A DNA stretch of 64,000 nt, from contig JANQEJ010000251.1 of assembly GCA_028278425.1 (NCBI GenBank), positions 1 through 64,000 of the forward strand, read 5' to 3'. The position numbers and the translations under genes are program-made. Below the pieces are notes generated by a model. The model had not been told where the DNA came from. It was given only the letters and a program-made list of their open reading frames with translations, and searched no databases. Of this stretch, positions 41,470 through 50,667 are shown piece by piece (position 1 is the first letter of the stretch; each line of letters begins with the position of its first letter). This DNA is from Planctomycetota bacterium. Its GTDB lineage: Bacteria; Planctomycetota; UBA1135; GCA-002686595.

Positions 41470-42569
41470 GCGACGCCTACCCGGAGCTGGTAGATGCGCG
41501 CGTCGTTTCCGTTCACGACGGCGAGCTGCGCGCACGGCTCGTCGGCGGTCTCCGTCTCGGACAGCGGGTACGCGCACCGCTCGATCCACCCGCCGGCGTC
41601 GAGGAACACCATCGGCCGCGACCCGTCGGCGGGCGCGTACAGGCTCAGGCTCGCTTGGTGGGAATGCCCGGTGACCATCAGGCGCACGTTGGCGGACTCC
41701 GGCGAAGCCTGGAGGAAGGCCTCGTAGAAGGGGGTGAAGCGGCCGCCGCGGACCTCTCCGATGTCATCGGTCTCCTGGAGGAGGCGTTCGGGGAGCGGCT
41801 CGCCCGGCACGACGACGGGCGCCGCTTCCACGAGCTCGAGCTCGTGCAGCGGCTTCATGATCGACCGGTTCATCTCCGAGAGCTTCTTGTTGTTCTTCTC
41901 CGCGGCCTTCGCCCACGTGCCGAGGTCGTACTTGTTGACCGGCGTGAGCCCGTCGATCAAGTACACCGCGAGCTCGGCGATCGGATCGGGGACGAGCCGC
42001 TCGACCACGTCGTACGCGTCGCCGTGCGTTGCGAAGAGGAACGGCAGGCCGCCCTGCTCGGTCCAATTGAACGCCCGGAACTGGAAGGTCACCTCCGGCA
42101 GCGCCCGCCCGCCCTTGGTGTCGTGGTTGCCGAGCAGCATCGTGGCGCGCAGGTCGAGACCGCCGCGGAAACGGCCGCGGTAGAGCAGGTCGCGGATCCG
42201 CCGGTGCTCGCCGTCGAGCTGGGCGGCGTCGATCTTGCGCGGGAACTCCCGCCACAGGTCGAGGAAGTCGCCGAGCTGGAACGTCACGAGCTTGTGCCCG
42301 CCCTCGTCGCGCCAGTCGCTGCGCAGCACCGCGAGCTCCTCGAGCACGTCCGCGAGCACCTCCCGGTCCTCGTGGTTGAAGCCGTAGGACGCGAAGCGGC
42401 GGCGGCGCGCCAGGCTCACCAGGTGGAGGTCCGGGACGAAGAAGTAGACCTCGCGGTCCGACGGATTCCCGAGCACCGGGTCGACCAGCCGGGCGAGGAG
42501 GCGGAGCTCGCCCCCGTGCTTGCGAAGCGCGCGCAGGATCGCGCCCGCCACCTCGTCGTGGGCGGCCAC
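41466..42569 (-). CDS. calcineurin-like metallophosphoesterase
   Basis: 367 residues, no signal peptide, cytoplasmic. All five metallophosphoesterase blocks are present: VPDLHL, FQLGDFLDLW, LLGNHDTKGG, FATHGDAYD and MVTGHSHQ. The spacing with a small insertion between blocks 2 and 3 resembles LpxH-like or UDP-diacylglucosamine-type phosphoesterases, but the gene is longer and the lipid A pathway is otherwise absent from the window. It is the middle gene of a three-gene set with a lipoprotein 1 bp upstream and a ceramidase overlapping downstream. A role in phospholipid or sphingolipid metabolism is possible. Confidence 0.85.
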   Translation of the reverse strand: MAAHDEVAGAILRALRKHGGELRLLARLVDPVLGNPSDREVYFFVPDLHLVSLARRRRFASYGFNHEDREVLADVLEELAVLRSDWRDEGGHKLVTFQLGDFLDLWREFPRKIDAAQLDGEHRRIRDLLYRGRFRGGLDLRATMLLGNHDTKGGRALPEVTFQFRAFNWTEQGGLPFLFATHGDAYDVVERLVPDPIAELAVYLIDGLTPVNKYDLGTWAKAAEKNNKKLSEMNRSIMKPLHELELVEAAPVVVPGEPLPERLLQETDDIGEVRGGRFTPFYEAFLQASPESANVRLMVTGHSHQASLSLYAPADGSRPMVFLDAGGWIERCAYPLSETETADEPCAQLAVVNGNDARIYQLRVGVA

Positions 42570-42570
42570 T

Positions 42571-43305
42571 TCAGGAACCCTCTTCCGGGGTCTTGCGGTC
42601 CATGTCCTGCCTCAGGTCGGTGGCCGGGACCACGACGAGCCGGTGGAACACAGACTGGCCCTGGTACTTGTAGAGGACGAACCAGTGGTCCTCGAAGCGA
42701 ACGCCGACCGCGAGGTCCCACGCCTGCTGCGGGTAGCGGGCGTCGAGGATCACACCGCTGACCTCAGCGGAGCTCTGGTCGGCCCAGGCGCGTACCCCGG
42801 AGACGTCCAGCGGCTCCGCCTCGCCCTTCAGCAACGTCAACACGGCGCCGTAGCGCGTGGCCGCGTCCAGATCCTGCGGAGGAATCTCGTCGTCGATGCC
42901 GGCGAGAACCTCCGTGCCGTGATTGAGGAACAGAACGAGGTCGTCGTAGTCGCTGCGCGCCTGTTTCCCGACCGGCGCGGTGCGGAGCGGGAGCCAAACG
43001 CCCGGATACTGCGGCGCGAGCACGCCCGCGCGAAGCCCATCGGGCTCCACCTCCGAGGTCCGCGGCCAGGAGTGATGGCCGTAAGGGCTGTAGATCGAGT
43101 CGTTCGGTGCACCGAAGGAGAGCTTCACCTCCTCGCGGCTCGAACGGTCCCGATAGACCCACTCGACCGCGCCGCGCGCACTTCGGTTGTGATCGAATCG
43201 CGCGGGCGCCGATCCGACGTAGACGGGCGGGTCCGAGCAGCACGCTGCCGCCAAAACCATCGAGCCGAGCGCGAGCGCTCCGCGGAGCAGAAAGGCGCGG
43301 GCCAT
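42571..43305 (-). CDS. lipoprotein, function unknown, in ceramidase operon
   Basis: 244 residues. The signal peptide ends GSMVLAAAC (lipid Cys near residue 22; a second Cys follows). The mature domain has no recognised family. It begins with an exposed strand rich in Arg/Asp (RFDHNRSARGAVEWVYRDR) and contains a conserved-looking GHHSWP element. The gene is 1 bp from the phosphoesterase start. The three genes share strand and short spacings, so a single envelope-directed operon is likely. Confidence 0.7.
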   Translation of the reverse strand: MARAFLLRGALALGSMVLAAACCSDPPVYVGSAPARFDHNRSARGAVEWVYRDRSSREEVKLSFGAPNDSIYSPYGHHSWPRTSEVEPDGLRAGVLAPQYPGVWLPLRTAPVGKQARSDYDDLVLFLNHGTEVLAGIDDEIPPQDLDAATRYGAVLTLLKGEAEPLDVSGVRAWADQSSAEVSGVILDARYPQQAWDLAVGVRFEDHWFVLYKYQGQSVFHRLVVVPATDLRQDMDRKTPEEGS

Positions 43306-43597
43306 GCAGGTTCCTCCCGGTCAGCGAGCGAAGTCCGCGATGCGAGACGGTTCGCCCGCCAGAATGCACGGTGTCGCGCACGGTAGCAAGCCCCGCGAGA
43401 CCCGCCTTGCGGCCGCGACCGAAAGCCTTTCCGACCCCGGGCTCGGCGATCCGTCCAAGATCGTCGCGCTCGAATGGCGGCATGGCGTCGGGACGGAGCC
43501 CGCGACCGTCTTCAGCCTGCGGCCCGGGATGCCGATCCGTCCGAAACGTGGCTTCGACGGGCCCCGCCGGGACCGCGACGAGGACTTCCCGGTCTAG
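43304..43597 (+). CDS. possible small plus-strand protein, doubtful
   Basis: 97 codons open from ATG 43304, which overlaps the start of the minus-strand lipoprotein gene; ATG 43364 is another start. The second half has GC3-rich codons as in real genes (KIVALEWRHGVGTEPATVF), but no Shine-Dalgarno, -10 box or known domain supports it. The remainder of the 375 bp between lipoprotein and radical SAM genes has no other candidate. It may be decayed coding sequence. Confidence 0.2.
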   Translation: MQVPPGQRAKSAMRDGSPARMHGVAHGSKPRETRLAAATESLSDPGLGDPSKIVALEWRHGVGTEPATVFSLRPGMPIRPKRGFDGPRRDRDEDFPV

Positions 43598-43636
43598 ATC
43601 GAGCTCGTAGAGCGGAGCCAGCGCCGAGCCGAGCGT

Positions 43637-43650
43637 GATATATTTTTCGG
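43637..43650 (+). promoter_or_regulatory. AT-rich -10 region of the first radical SAM gene
   Basis: GATATATTTTTC is the only A+T-rich tract here. TATATT would give a start around 43650 and a leader of about 30 nt that lacks a Shine-Dalgarno before ATG 43681. Confidence 0.4.
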
Positions 43651-43680
43651 GCCGCCTGCGCCCGCGCAGCCCCCCCTCAG

Positions 43681-45276
43681 ATGGCGAAGAAACCCAAGAT
43701 CGTTCTGTACCAGTCCCAGCAGGTGAACAAGGACCTGGGGCAGTTCAACAGCTACGACATCCTGCCGCTCGAGATGCTCCACGTCGGCGCGCTTCCCGAC
43801 CGGGAGGGCTACGAGGTCGTCGTCATCGACGCGTCGATCTACTCGATCGAGGAGGGCCACCGGCGCGCGCTCGAGGAGTGCGAGGACGCGCTGGTCTTCG
43901 GAACGACCGCGATCCTGGGCTACATGGTGGCCGACGGCCACGTCGCCGCGACGAAGGTCCGCGAACGTTTCCCCGACATCAAGATCATCGCGGGGGGGTG
44001 GTTCCCGAGCTGTCTGCCCGAGGAGTACCTCAAGACCGAGGTCTACGACGCGGTGTGCATGGGTCAGGGGGAGCTGACCTTCCTCGACTTCGTGCGCGCG
44101 GCCGAGAGCGGCGCCGACCTCGAAGGCGTCGCGGGGCTCGCGCTCTGGCGCGACGGACAGGTCCACCACACCGACCACCGGTCGATCGTCGGCTGGAACG
44201 AAGTTCCTACCGCGGCCTGGCATCTCATCGACTTCGAGCCCTATCGCCAGGGCCAGCTCGGCCCCTTCGCGCGCGAGGCGCGCAACCACATGCCCTCGCC
44301 GCCGTCGGTGGGGGCGGGGAAGAACTACGTCGGGCTCTCTTACTTCTCCTCGTTCGGTTGTCCCGAGCCGTGCACCTTCTGCTGCTCGCCGCTCGTCACC
44401 GCGCAGCGCTGGAAGGCGATGCCGGCCGATTTGATGCTCGACGACATCCAGGAGCTCACCGAGCGCTGGGACTTCGACGTCATCCGGTTCCAGGACGCGA
44501 ACTTCGGCGTGCACGAGAAGCGGCTGAAGGAGTTCTGTCAGGGGCTCCTGGACCGGGACATCAAGGTCGAGTGGAGCACCACGATGGAGGTGCACTCGAT
44601 CCTCCGCTACAAGAAGGAGACGCTCGACCTCTGCAAGGAGTCGGGGCTCTACCTCTCCTGTGTCGGCGCGGAGGCGGCCACGCCCGAGACGATCGCCCGC
44701 GTCAAGAAACAGATCGGCCCCGGCGACACGATGCGCGCGGCGAAGGAGCTGCACGACCGCAACATCATCACGTCGCTCACCTACATCATCGGCTACCCGA
44801 ACGAGCCCGCGGAGTCGATGCTCGCCACGATCGAGCAGGCGCGCGAGATCGTCGCCGCCTGTCCGACGGTGTCCGGGCACGTCTATCCCTTCCGGCCGAT
44901 CCCGGGCAACGAGATGTACGACGAGTCGCTGGCGCTCGGCTACGTCCCTCCTCGGAGCCTTCACGAATGGGGCAACATGCTCGAGTACCACGTCATGGAC
45001 ACGTGGGAGGGCAACATCCCCGAGAGCGTGCAGGCGCGCTGGAAGCTCTATTACCAGTACGCGTCCTTCTTCCACGGCCTCGTGCGCAAGAAGCGCGGCC
45101 TGATGGAGAAGATCTCCGAGTGGCGCATGCGCTCGGGCAACTACGCGCTCCCGCTCGAGCTCAAGGCCTACTACGCGTTCGACCGCATCTTCCGCCGCGG
45201 CGGCGCGCACAAGGAAGACGAGAAGCAGACCTGGATCATGAGCCGCGAGGACGAAGCCGTTTCGATGGCTCGCTAA
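43681..45276 (+). CDS. B12-binding-domain radical SAM protein
   Basis: 531 residues, cytoplasmic. An N-terminal Rossmann-like cobalamin-binding domain (~1-170; KIVLYQSQQ, then [13 protein letters not shown] and [14 protein letters not shown]) precedes the radical SAM TIM barrel. The [4Fe-4S] motif CPEPCTFC has Cys227, Cys231 and Cys234. Barrel elements include [13 protein letters not shown] and [13 protein letters not shown]. The cobalamin loop lacks an obvious DxHxxG, so B12 may bind base-off without His or be lost. Members of this group perform methylations or ring chemistry in lipid, hopanoid or natural-product pathways. Here the substrate is not predictable. MsrB follows after 4 bp. Confidence 0.9.
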   Translation: MAKKPKIVLYQSQQVNKDLGQFNSYDILPLEMLHVGALPDREGYEVVVIDASIYSIEEGHRRALEECEDALVFGTTAILGYMVADGHVAATKVRERFPDIKIIAGGWFPSCLPEEYLKTEVYDAVCMGQGELTFLDFVRAAESGADLEGVAGLALWRDGQVHHTDHRSIVGWNEVPTAAWHLIDFEPYRQGQLGPFAREARNHMPSPPSVGAGKNYVGLSYFSSFGCPEPCTFCCSPLVTAQRWKAMPADLMLDDIQELTERWDFDVIRFQDANFGVHEKRLKEFCQGLLDRDIKVEWSTTMEVHSILRYKKETLDLCKESGLYLSCVGAEAATPETIARVKKQIGPGDTMRAAKELHDRNIITSLTYIIGYPNEPAESMLATIEQAREIVAACPTVSGHVYPFRPIPGNEMYDESLALGYVPPRSLHEWGNMLEYHVMDTWEGNIPESVQARWKLYYQYASFFHGLVRKKRGLMEKISEWRMRSGNYALPLELKAYYAFDRIFRRGGAHKEDEKQTWIMSREDEAVSMAR

Positions 45277-45280
45277 GAGC

Positions 45281-45676
45281 GTGGCCGAGGTCGAGAAGAG
45301 CGAGGAGGAGTGGCGCGCGCAGCTCACGCCCGAGCAGTACCGGGTGACGCGCGAAGCCGGCACGGAGCGCCCCTTCACCGGCAGGTACAACGACACGAAG
45401 ACCGCGGGGACGTTTCGCTGCATCTGCTGCGGGGCCGCGCTCTTCCGCTCCGACGCGAAGTTCGAGTCCAGCTGCGGCTGGCCGAGCTTCTTCGAGCCGC
45501 TCCCGGATTCCAACATCCTGGAGATCGAGGACCGCAGCCACGGCATGATCCGCACCGAGGTGCGCTGCGGTCGCTGCGACGCCCACCTGGGGCACGTTTT
45601 CCCCGACGGACCGCCGCCCACGGGCATCCGCTTCTGCATCAACTCGGCCTCGCTGGATCTGGAGGAGGACGGCTAA
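45281..45676 (+). CDS. msrB: peptide-methionine (R)-S-oxide reductase MsrB
   Basis: 131 residues, cytoplasmic, start GTG 45281. The domain begins [20 protein letters not shown], with the zinc Cys pairs [11 protein letters not shown] and [13 protein letters not shown]. The catalytic Cys is in [11 protein letters not shown] near the C-terminus. It reduces the R epimer of methionine sulfoxide in proteins. It is 4 bp behind the radical SAM gene and is probably co-transcribed; repair of oxidative damage near an oxygen-sensitive enzyme is a reasonable but unproven reason. No partner MsrA is in the window. Confidence 0.97.
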   Translation: MAEVEKSEEEWRAQLTPEQYRVTREAGTERPFTGRYNDTKTAGTFRCICCGAALFRSDAKFESSCGWPSFFEPLPDSNILEIEDRSHGMIRTEVRCGRCDAHLGHVFPDGPPPTGIRFCINSASLDLEEDG

Positions 45677-45708
45677 AGCAAAGCGGCGAAACGGCCGATC
45701 GGCGTGGC

Positions 45709-46428
45709 ATGAAGAACCTCGCCCGCCTCTCCGCCCTTGCGTTTCCCGTCCTGCTCGCGGCCGCGTGCTCCACGACGGCGTACAACTACTCGCACGTCAT
45801 CGCGAGCGTCAACGTCCCCGAGGACGAGCGTATCGTCACCGACGAGCTGTCGGCGGTCCTCGAGGGCGACGGAGTCCAGAAGATCGTCCTTCGCGTTCCG
45901 AGCCCGCAAGCCAACCTCACCGGCGAGCAGGCGAAGCAGAGCAACAGCTTCGACGAGGCGTACAACACGCTCGAGAAGGAGCTCCTGAAGGCCGGCTTCA
46001 CCGTCCGCGACCGGGCGCTCCTCACCGAGGTCCTGACGGATAACCCGGACATCGACTACTCCTCGATCCGCGCAAAGATCGACACCGACGTCATCCTCGA
46101 GGTGGTCTCGCTACGCGAGCACGATTTCAGCACCAGCAGCTACACCTTCGCCGACAGCGGGCTTCCCGGCACCGCCGGCGCGCCGCTGCGCATGACCGGC
46201 TGGCGCATGGAGGTGAAGATGATCATCGTCGAGACCGGCGAGATCGGCGCGATGTACACGCTCTACTACCAGGACCAGACCGGGTACTTCATCCTGAACC
46301 CGTGGGGCACGGTGGAGTGCACCGCGACCGAGAACGGGACCTGGGAGCAGCAGTACACCGGCTACAGCGTCCCGCTCGAGCGCGCCGCGAAGGGCTTCGC
46401 GGCGAAGGTCGTCGACGACCTCAAGTAA
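45709..46428 (+). CDS. lipoprotein of unknown function
   Basis: 239 residues. The signal peptide ends FPVLLAAAC (Cys at ~20), followed by STTAYNYSHV. The mature domain is mixed alpha/beta: a long helix with LEKELLKAGFTVRDRALL suggests a CsgG- or TolB-N-like fold, and later strands (MTGWRMEVKMIIVETGEIG) alternate hydrophobic and charged residues. No recognised family. It starts 32 bp after msrB and ends 3 bp from the convergent membrane protein gene. Confidence 0.7.
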   Translation: MKNLARLSALAFPVLLAAACSTTAYNYSHVIASVNVPEDERIVTDELSAVLEGDGVQKIVLRVPSPQANLTGEQAKQSNSFDEAYNTLEKELLKAGFTVRDRALLTEVLTDNPDIDYSSIRAKIDTDVILEVVSLREHDFSTSSYTFADSGLPGTAGAPLRMTGWRMEVKMIIVETGEIGAMYTLYYQDQTGYFILNPWGTVECTATENGTWEQQYTGYSVPLERAAKGFAAKVVDDLK

Positions 46429-46431
46429 TCG

Positions 46432-48312
46432 TCAGAAGCTGGTCCGCGGCGCCGTCAGGCCGCTGCGGAAGGCAGCCCGGTCGGGCGCGGCGATCGCTTG
46501 TTCGATCGTCGTCCCGTCCGCGGGCGGCTCGTAGCGGTCCTCGCGGAAGCGAAGCCGGTACCCGAGCCCGAGCCCGCGGTAGAAGTCGTCGCGCAGGTCG
46601 TCCGGGAGCAACCTGCCCGCGGTGACGAGCTTCAGCGAGTGGTCGTGGTACGGCGTGAACACGAAGCCGAGGTGGACGCCCGCGCCCACGACGACCTCCT
46701 CCGGAAGCTTCGCGAGGACGCCGTAGACCTTGACCTCCCGACCGCCGGTGGCGACGACCTGCGCCACGCCGATCGACATCGTCCCGCGGCCGATTCCGCG
46801 CAGGAGCCACTCGGGCTCCGGGAGGTCCGCGGGCAGCGCGGCGATCGTCTGCGCGACCTTCGCGCGGTCGGTGCTGGAACCGACCGCGTGCCCGAGATCG
46901 ACGAGCAGGTAGGGGCGCAGCTCCGGCTCGAAGGCGCGCAACTGGCGGAGCGCGTCCGCCCCGAGCGTGTCGCCGGCGCGCAGGGTGCCTCCGCCGGCCG
47001 GCCGGATGTTCGCGTAGGCGAGCGGACGGTAGGGGTCCCAGTCCGGCTCCACCGCGCGGGCCCAGTCGAGCCGCGCGCGCATCGAGCTCCCGCCGGCGTG
47101 CTCGAGGTGACCCGTGAAGAAGGCCAGATTGGTCCCGCGCACGGGTGAGCGGCGGCCTGGAGTCCCGAGATCGCAGAGCGAGACCAGCCCGATCAGGCCG
47201 GCGAGGCAGGCGACCGCCGTCGCCGCCGTCCCCGGCGCCCGCCGAACGGCGAGGCCGAGCGCCGGCCAGGCCGCGAGGAACGGCAGCATCGGCATGAAGT
47301 AGCGGCTGCCCATCCCCGGCCTTCTCACCCAGAAGTTCAGCTCGAAGTCGGACGCGGCGTAGGCGACCAGGACCAGCGGCGGGTAGACGACGCAGAAGAC
47401 GGCCAAGGGCTCCAGCTTGCGCAGCCGTGGAAAGAGCAGCACGAGTCCCGCGACCAGGACGGCGAGATAAACCCAGCCGAGCCACGCGCCGCCGTTGTCC
47501 TCGAAGAGCCACGAGCGCTGCAGGTCGCCGCCGAAGACGGCCAGGAGCTTCGAGAAGGCTCCGCCGACTCCGTCGGGAAGGAAGTGCGACGACATCGGCT
47601 TCGTCACGAGCGTCGCCGAAGTGCTTACGAGCGGAATCGGCGCCGCGAGAAGCGCCGCGGCCGGCGGGAAGGCGAGCGACGCCGGGCGCAGGACGAACCG
47701 CCGGTCGAGCGCCCACCACGCGAGCAGCACCGCCGGCAGCGCGACGAAGAACTGCATGCTGAAGAAGCAGCCGAACCCGCACACCGCGCCGAGCCCGAGA
47801 GCGCGCCGCCAGCCGAGCGGCGCGTTGCGCGCAAAAAGCACCGCCAGCGCGCCGAGGATCGGGAGCAGCGTGTCGCCGTGGCTGCCGAGCGCGAGCACGT
47901 CGACCATCTGGAACGACGGCGGGAGGAGCGCGTAGAGGACCACCCCCGCGAGCGCCGCCGCCCGCCCGGCGCGGCGGTCGAGCACGTAGGCGAAGAGGCC
48001 GCCGCACACGCCGCTCCAGGCGACCGCGAGGGCCTTCAGTCCGACGAGCGCCGGCCCGAGAAGCCAGAAGAGCGGCACGCACAGGAGCCCGAACACCACC
48101 GAGCCGCGCAGGTGCACGATGATCGGAAGCGAGTTCGGATCCAGCGGCATGCCCCGAATCAGCGCCCAGGCGAAGCTCCCGATGTAGAGCTCCTCGCCGC
48201 GAAACTCGTCGGCGCGCGACGTCGCTACGAGGGCGCGAACCACCACGACCGCGAGAAGCCCGACCCAGAAGACGGGCACGCGCCGCAGGACCCGCGAGCC
48301 TCGTTCGCCCAT
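46432..48312 (-). CDS. large polytopic membrane protein, GT-C-like (ArnT/PMT type)
   Basis: 626 residues from ATG 48312; longer upstream reading is antisense to the SDR gene. About 10-11 transmembrane helices lie in residues 10-420, with ADEFRGEELYIGSFAWA in the first large loop, where GT-C enzymes carry a conserved acidic pair. The C-terminal ~200 residues are soluble and probably periplasmic. The topology and Asp/Glu loop fit dolichyl/polyprenyl-phosphate-sugar-dependent mannosyltransferases, so it may glycosylate proteins or lipids. The call is inferred from topology. It is 8 bp downstream of the SDR gene in the same orientation. Confidence 0.65.
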   Translation of the reverse strand: MGERGSRVLRRVPVFWVGLLAVVVVRALVATSRADEFRGEELYIGSFAWALIRGMPLDPNSLPIIVHLRGSVVFGLLCVPLFWLLGPALVGLKALAVAWSGVCGGLFAYVLDRRAGRAAALAGVVLYALLPPSFQMVDVLALGSHGDTLLPILGALAVLFARNAPLGWRRALGLGAVCGFGCFFSMQFFVALPAVLLAWWALDRRFVLRPASLAFPPAAALLAAPIPLVSTSATLVTKPMSSHFLPDGVGGAFSKLLAVFGGDLQRSWLFEDNGGAWLGWVYLAVLVAGLVLLFPRLRKLEPLAVFCVVYPPLVLVAYAASDFELNFWVRRPGMGSRYFMPMLPFLAAWPALGLAVRRAPGTAATAVACLAGLIGLVSLCDLGTPGRRSPVRGTNLAFFTGHLEHAGGSSMRARLDWARAVEPDWDPYRPLAYANIRPAGGGTLRAGDTLGADALRQLRAFEPELRPYLLVDLGHAVGSSTDRAKVAQTIAALPADLPEPEWLLRGIGRGTMSIGVAQVVATGGREVKVYGVLAKLPEEVVVGAGVHLGFVFTPYHDHSLKLVTAGRLLPDDLRDDFYRGLGLGYRLRFREDRYEPPADGTTIEQAIAAPDRAAFRSGLTAPRTSF

Positions 48313-48320
48313 CGGGGCGG

Positions 48321-49016
48321 CTACTTCGGATTCGTCGCCCAGATCGTCGCGTCCGTGATGAAGCCGCGGTCGTCCATCGCGAGCATGCCTTCGATCACGT
48401 GGGCTACCTCGCGCGCCCGCAGCTTGGTGGGATTCTCGACCGACATGTCGCGCCCGCCGAAGGGCGTCTGCACCTCGCTCGGGTTCACCTGCATCACGCG
48501 CACGTCGTGCGGGCGGAGCTCCGCGCGCCAGCACTCGGTCAGCCCGGTCAGCGCGAACTTCGACGAGGCGTACGCGGACCCGCCGGGATAGCCCTTCCCG
48601 GCCGCGGTCGAGCCGACGTTGACGATCGTCCCGCCGCCGTGGGCGATCATGTGCCGCGCGGCCTCGCGCGCGACGAGCATCGCGCCGACGACGTTCGTGG
48701 AGTGGACCTCCTCGAAGCGCTCGCGGTCGAGCTCGACCAACGGCGCCCGGTAGCCGAAGGCGGCGTTGTTGATCAGCACGTTGAGCCCGCCCAGCTCCTC
48801 GACCGCCGTCGCGACCAGGCGGACGACGTCCGCTTCCTTCGACACGTCGGCCGTGATCGGCACGCAGCCGAGCTCCTCGGCGGCCTTCGCCAGCACGTCG
48901 GCGCGGCGGCCGCAGATCGCCACGCGCCCTCCGGCCGCGACGAGCGCGCGCGCCGTCTCGAGTCCGATGCCGGTTCCGCCGCCCGTGATCAGAGTCTTCG
49001 CGTTCTTCAGGTCCAT
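48321..49016 (-). CDS. short-chain dehydrogenase/reductase
   Basis: 231 residues, classical SDR. The cofactor loop is TGGGTGIGLETA, NNAAFG follows strand beta-4, and the catalytic Ser/Tyr/Lys are in VGSTAAGKGYPGGSAYASSK. Arg residues after beta-2 (CGRRADV) suggest NADP(H) preference. The substrate is unknown; relatives act on 3-oxoacyl chains, sugars or steroids. It is upstream of the GT-C-like gene with 8 bp between them. It shares a 98-bp divergent region with the FG-GAP gene. Confidence 0.9.
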   Translation of the reverse strand: MDLKNAKTLITGGGTGIGLETARALVAAGGRVAICGRRADVLAKAAEELGCVPITADVSKEADVVRLVATAVEELGGLNVLINNAAFGYRAPLVELDRERFEEVHSTNVVGAMLVAREAARHMIAHGGGTIVNVGSTAAGKGYPGGSAYASSKFALTGLTECWRAELRPHDVRVMQVNPSEVQTPFGGRDMSVENPTKLRAREVAHVIEGMLAMDDRGFITDATIWATNPK

Positions 49017-49102
49017 CGTTTCCTCCGGGGCTCAGGATACGGCCTTGCGCCGCCGGTTTCCCCGGCGGTGGTCTACTCCTTCGTCGAGCGGGCGCGGGCG
49101 GC

Positions 49103-49108
49103 TATCCT
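49103..49108 (+). promoter_or_regulatory. -10 box, leaderless start of FG-GAP gene
   Basis: TATCCT, 6 nt, ATG 49115. No Shine-Dalgarno. Confidence 0.4.
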
Positions 49109-49114
49109 CCGCGG

Positions 49115-50653
49115 ATGACCCGGTGGAAGGTCCTCTCCGCGCCGCTTCTGGTCTCGATCGCCGGCGGCTGCGGCTGCTCCGCCGAGAACGGCGCCGCGGA
49201 GGCTCGTACCTACGCCTGCGAGGCGGACCTCGCCCTGATCGGCTTCGCGACGAACGACCATCAGGGCTTCTCCTTGGGATCGCTCGGGCCGAACGGGAGC
49301 GCCGACTGGAACGGCGACGGGATTCCCGAGCTGCTCGTCGGCTCCTACCAGAAGATCGACGTCCCCAATCCCAACGACCGGAAACCCGGCTCGATCACGC
49401 TTCATCTCAGCCCGTTCGCGTGGGAGCACCGGCGCGCGTCGGCGCGCGAGCAGGTCCAGATCCGGGTGGTGGGCGACAAGGGCGCCCGCTTCGGTCGGAG
49501 CGTCGCCTGGCTGGGCGACCTGGACGGCGACGGACGCGACGACTTCGCCGTAGGCGACATCCGCGGGCCGCGGTTGAACGAGAACGTCTGGAGCCAGCGG
49601 GGGCGGGTGTACGTCTTCCTGAGCGCGGACGCCGGCACGGGCTTGCGGGGCGCGCGGAAGGCGTCGGGGCGCGCGGAGGCTTACAACGCGAGCGCGATCG
49701 TCCTCGGCGCGGAGCCGGGACACCGCTTCGGCCACGCGCTCGCGGGGATCGGCGACCACGACGGCGACGGAACGCCCGACCTCCTGGTGGGGGCGCCGGG
49801 GACCATCTACCTGGAGGACTTCCCCGGCCGCGCGTACGTCCTGTCCGGCGCGAAGATCGTCGCCGCGGCCGCGGGGGAAGAGCTCGTCGCCGTGGACGAC
49901 CTCGCGATCTGGTCCGCGGCGGGAGAAGGCGGCCTCGACGCCTTCGGTTTCTCGGTCGCGCGGCTCGAGTCCGGTTTCGCCGTCGGCGCTCCGCAGATGA
50001 TGCTCGACGCTTCGCTCGGCCTGAATCCGGACCGGTCCGCGACCTACAGCGGGGCGGGCTACGTTCGCGTCTTCGCGCCGGACGGCGAGAACACGCTGAA
50101 GGGCGAGGCCACCGGAGACATGTTCGGCTTCGCGGTGGGCGGCGGCGATTTCGGCATCGCCGTCGGGGCGCCGGGTTGCAGCTTCCCCGGCGCGGATCGA
50201 GCGGGGCGCCTCGTCATCGCGCGCGCCGCGGGCGACGAGCTCGCGCGCCACGACGGAGAGCGGCCGCTCGAGATGCTCGGCTGGACCGCGATCGGCCTGG
50301 GGGACGTGAACCGCGACGGAGCGGACGAGTATGCCGCGGGCTCGCTCTCCTATTCGATCGTGCCGCCGGCGGAGCCGGAGCCCTATCCCTGCGACCTCAT
50401 CCGACCGCAACGGCCGCTCGGCGGCCTGGGGGCCGGCCGCGCGCTGGTGTTCGACGGCGCGACCCACGCGCGCGTCTTCGAGGTCGTCGGCGAGACCACC
50501 GGCGATTCCGCGGGCGCCGTGCTCGCTCGCCTGGGCGATCTCGACCGGAGCGGCGGAGACGAGCTCGTGTTCTCGGTCTTCCGCTGGGACGAGCCGCAGC
50601 CCCGCACCGACGTCGGTAAGGTGTGCGTCTTCCGCGACTTTCTCGCCCCCTGA
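49115..50653 (+). CDS. secreted FG-GAP repeat protein, paralogue of 4887-6617
   Basis: 512 residues. The lipoprotein-like leader ends SIAGGCGC. Propeller blades follow with the FG-GAP signature (FGRSVAWLGDLDGDGRDDFA, FGHALAGIGDHDGDGTPDLL) and Ca loops DxDGDGxDD. Its opening (YACEADLALIGF, NDHQGFSLG, LLVGSYQK) matches the paralogue at 4887-6617. The last blades (LARLGDLDRSGGDELVFSVF) also match. It is most likely surface-anchored or periplasmic. It is 14 bp ahead of the Tat-exported isomerase-like gene, so both may share a message. Confidence 0.85.
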   Translation: MTRWKVLSAPLLVSIAGGCGCSAENGAAEARTYACEADLALIGFATNDHQGFSLGSLGPNGSADWNGDGIPELLVGSYQKIDVPNPNDRKPGSITLHLSPFAWEHRRASAREQVQIRVVGDKGARFGRSVAWLGDLDGDGRDDFAVGDIRGPRLNENVWSQRGRVYVFLSADAGTGLRGARKASGRAEAYNASAIVLGAEPGHRFGHALAGIGDHDGDGTPDLLVGAPGTIYLEDFPGRAYVLSGAKIVAAAAGEELVAVDDLAIWSAAGEGGLDAFGFSVARLESGFAVGAPQMMLDASLGLNPDRSATYSGAGYVRVFAPDGENTLKGEATGDMFGFAVGGGDFGIAVGAPGCSFPGADRAGRLVIARAAGDELARHDGERPLEMLGWTAIGLGDVNRDGADEYAAGSLSYSIVPPAEPEPYPCDLIRPQRPLGGLGAGRALVFDGATHARVFEVVGETTGDSAGAVLARLGDLDRSGGDELVFSVFRWDEPQPRTDVGKVCVFRDFLAP

Positions 50654-50667
50654 GCAAAGGAAAGAAG

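Noticed and set aside
41466-42569. Assignment of the phosphoesterase as LpxH
   Set aside because: All five metallophosphoesterase blocks are present, but the protein is longer than LpxH and no lipid A genes are nearby, so only the superfamily is given.
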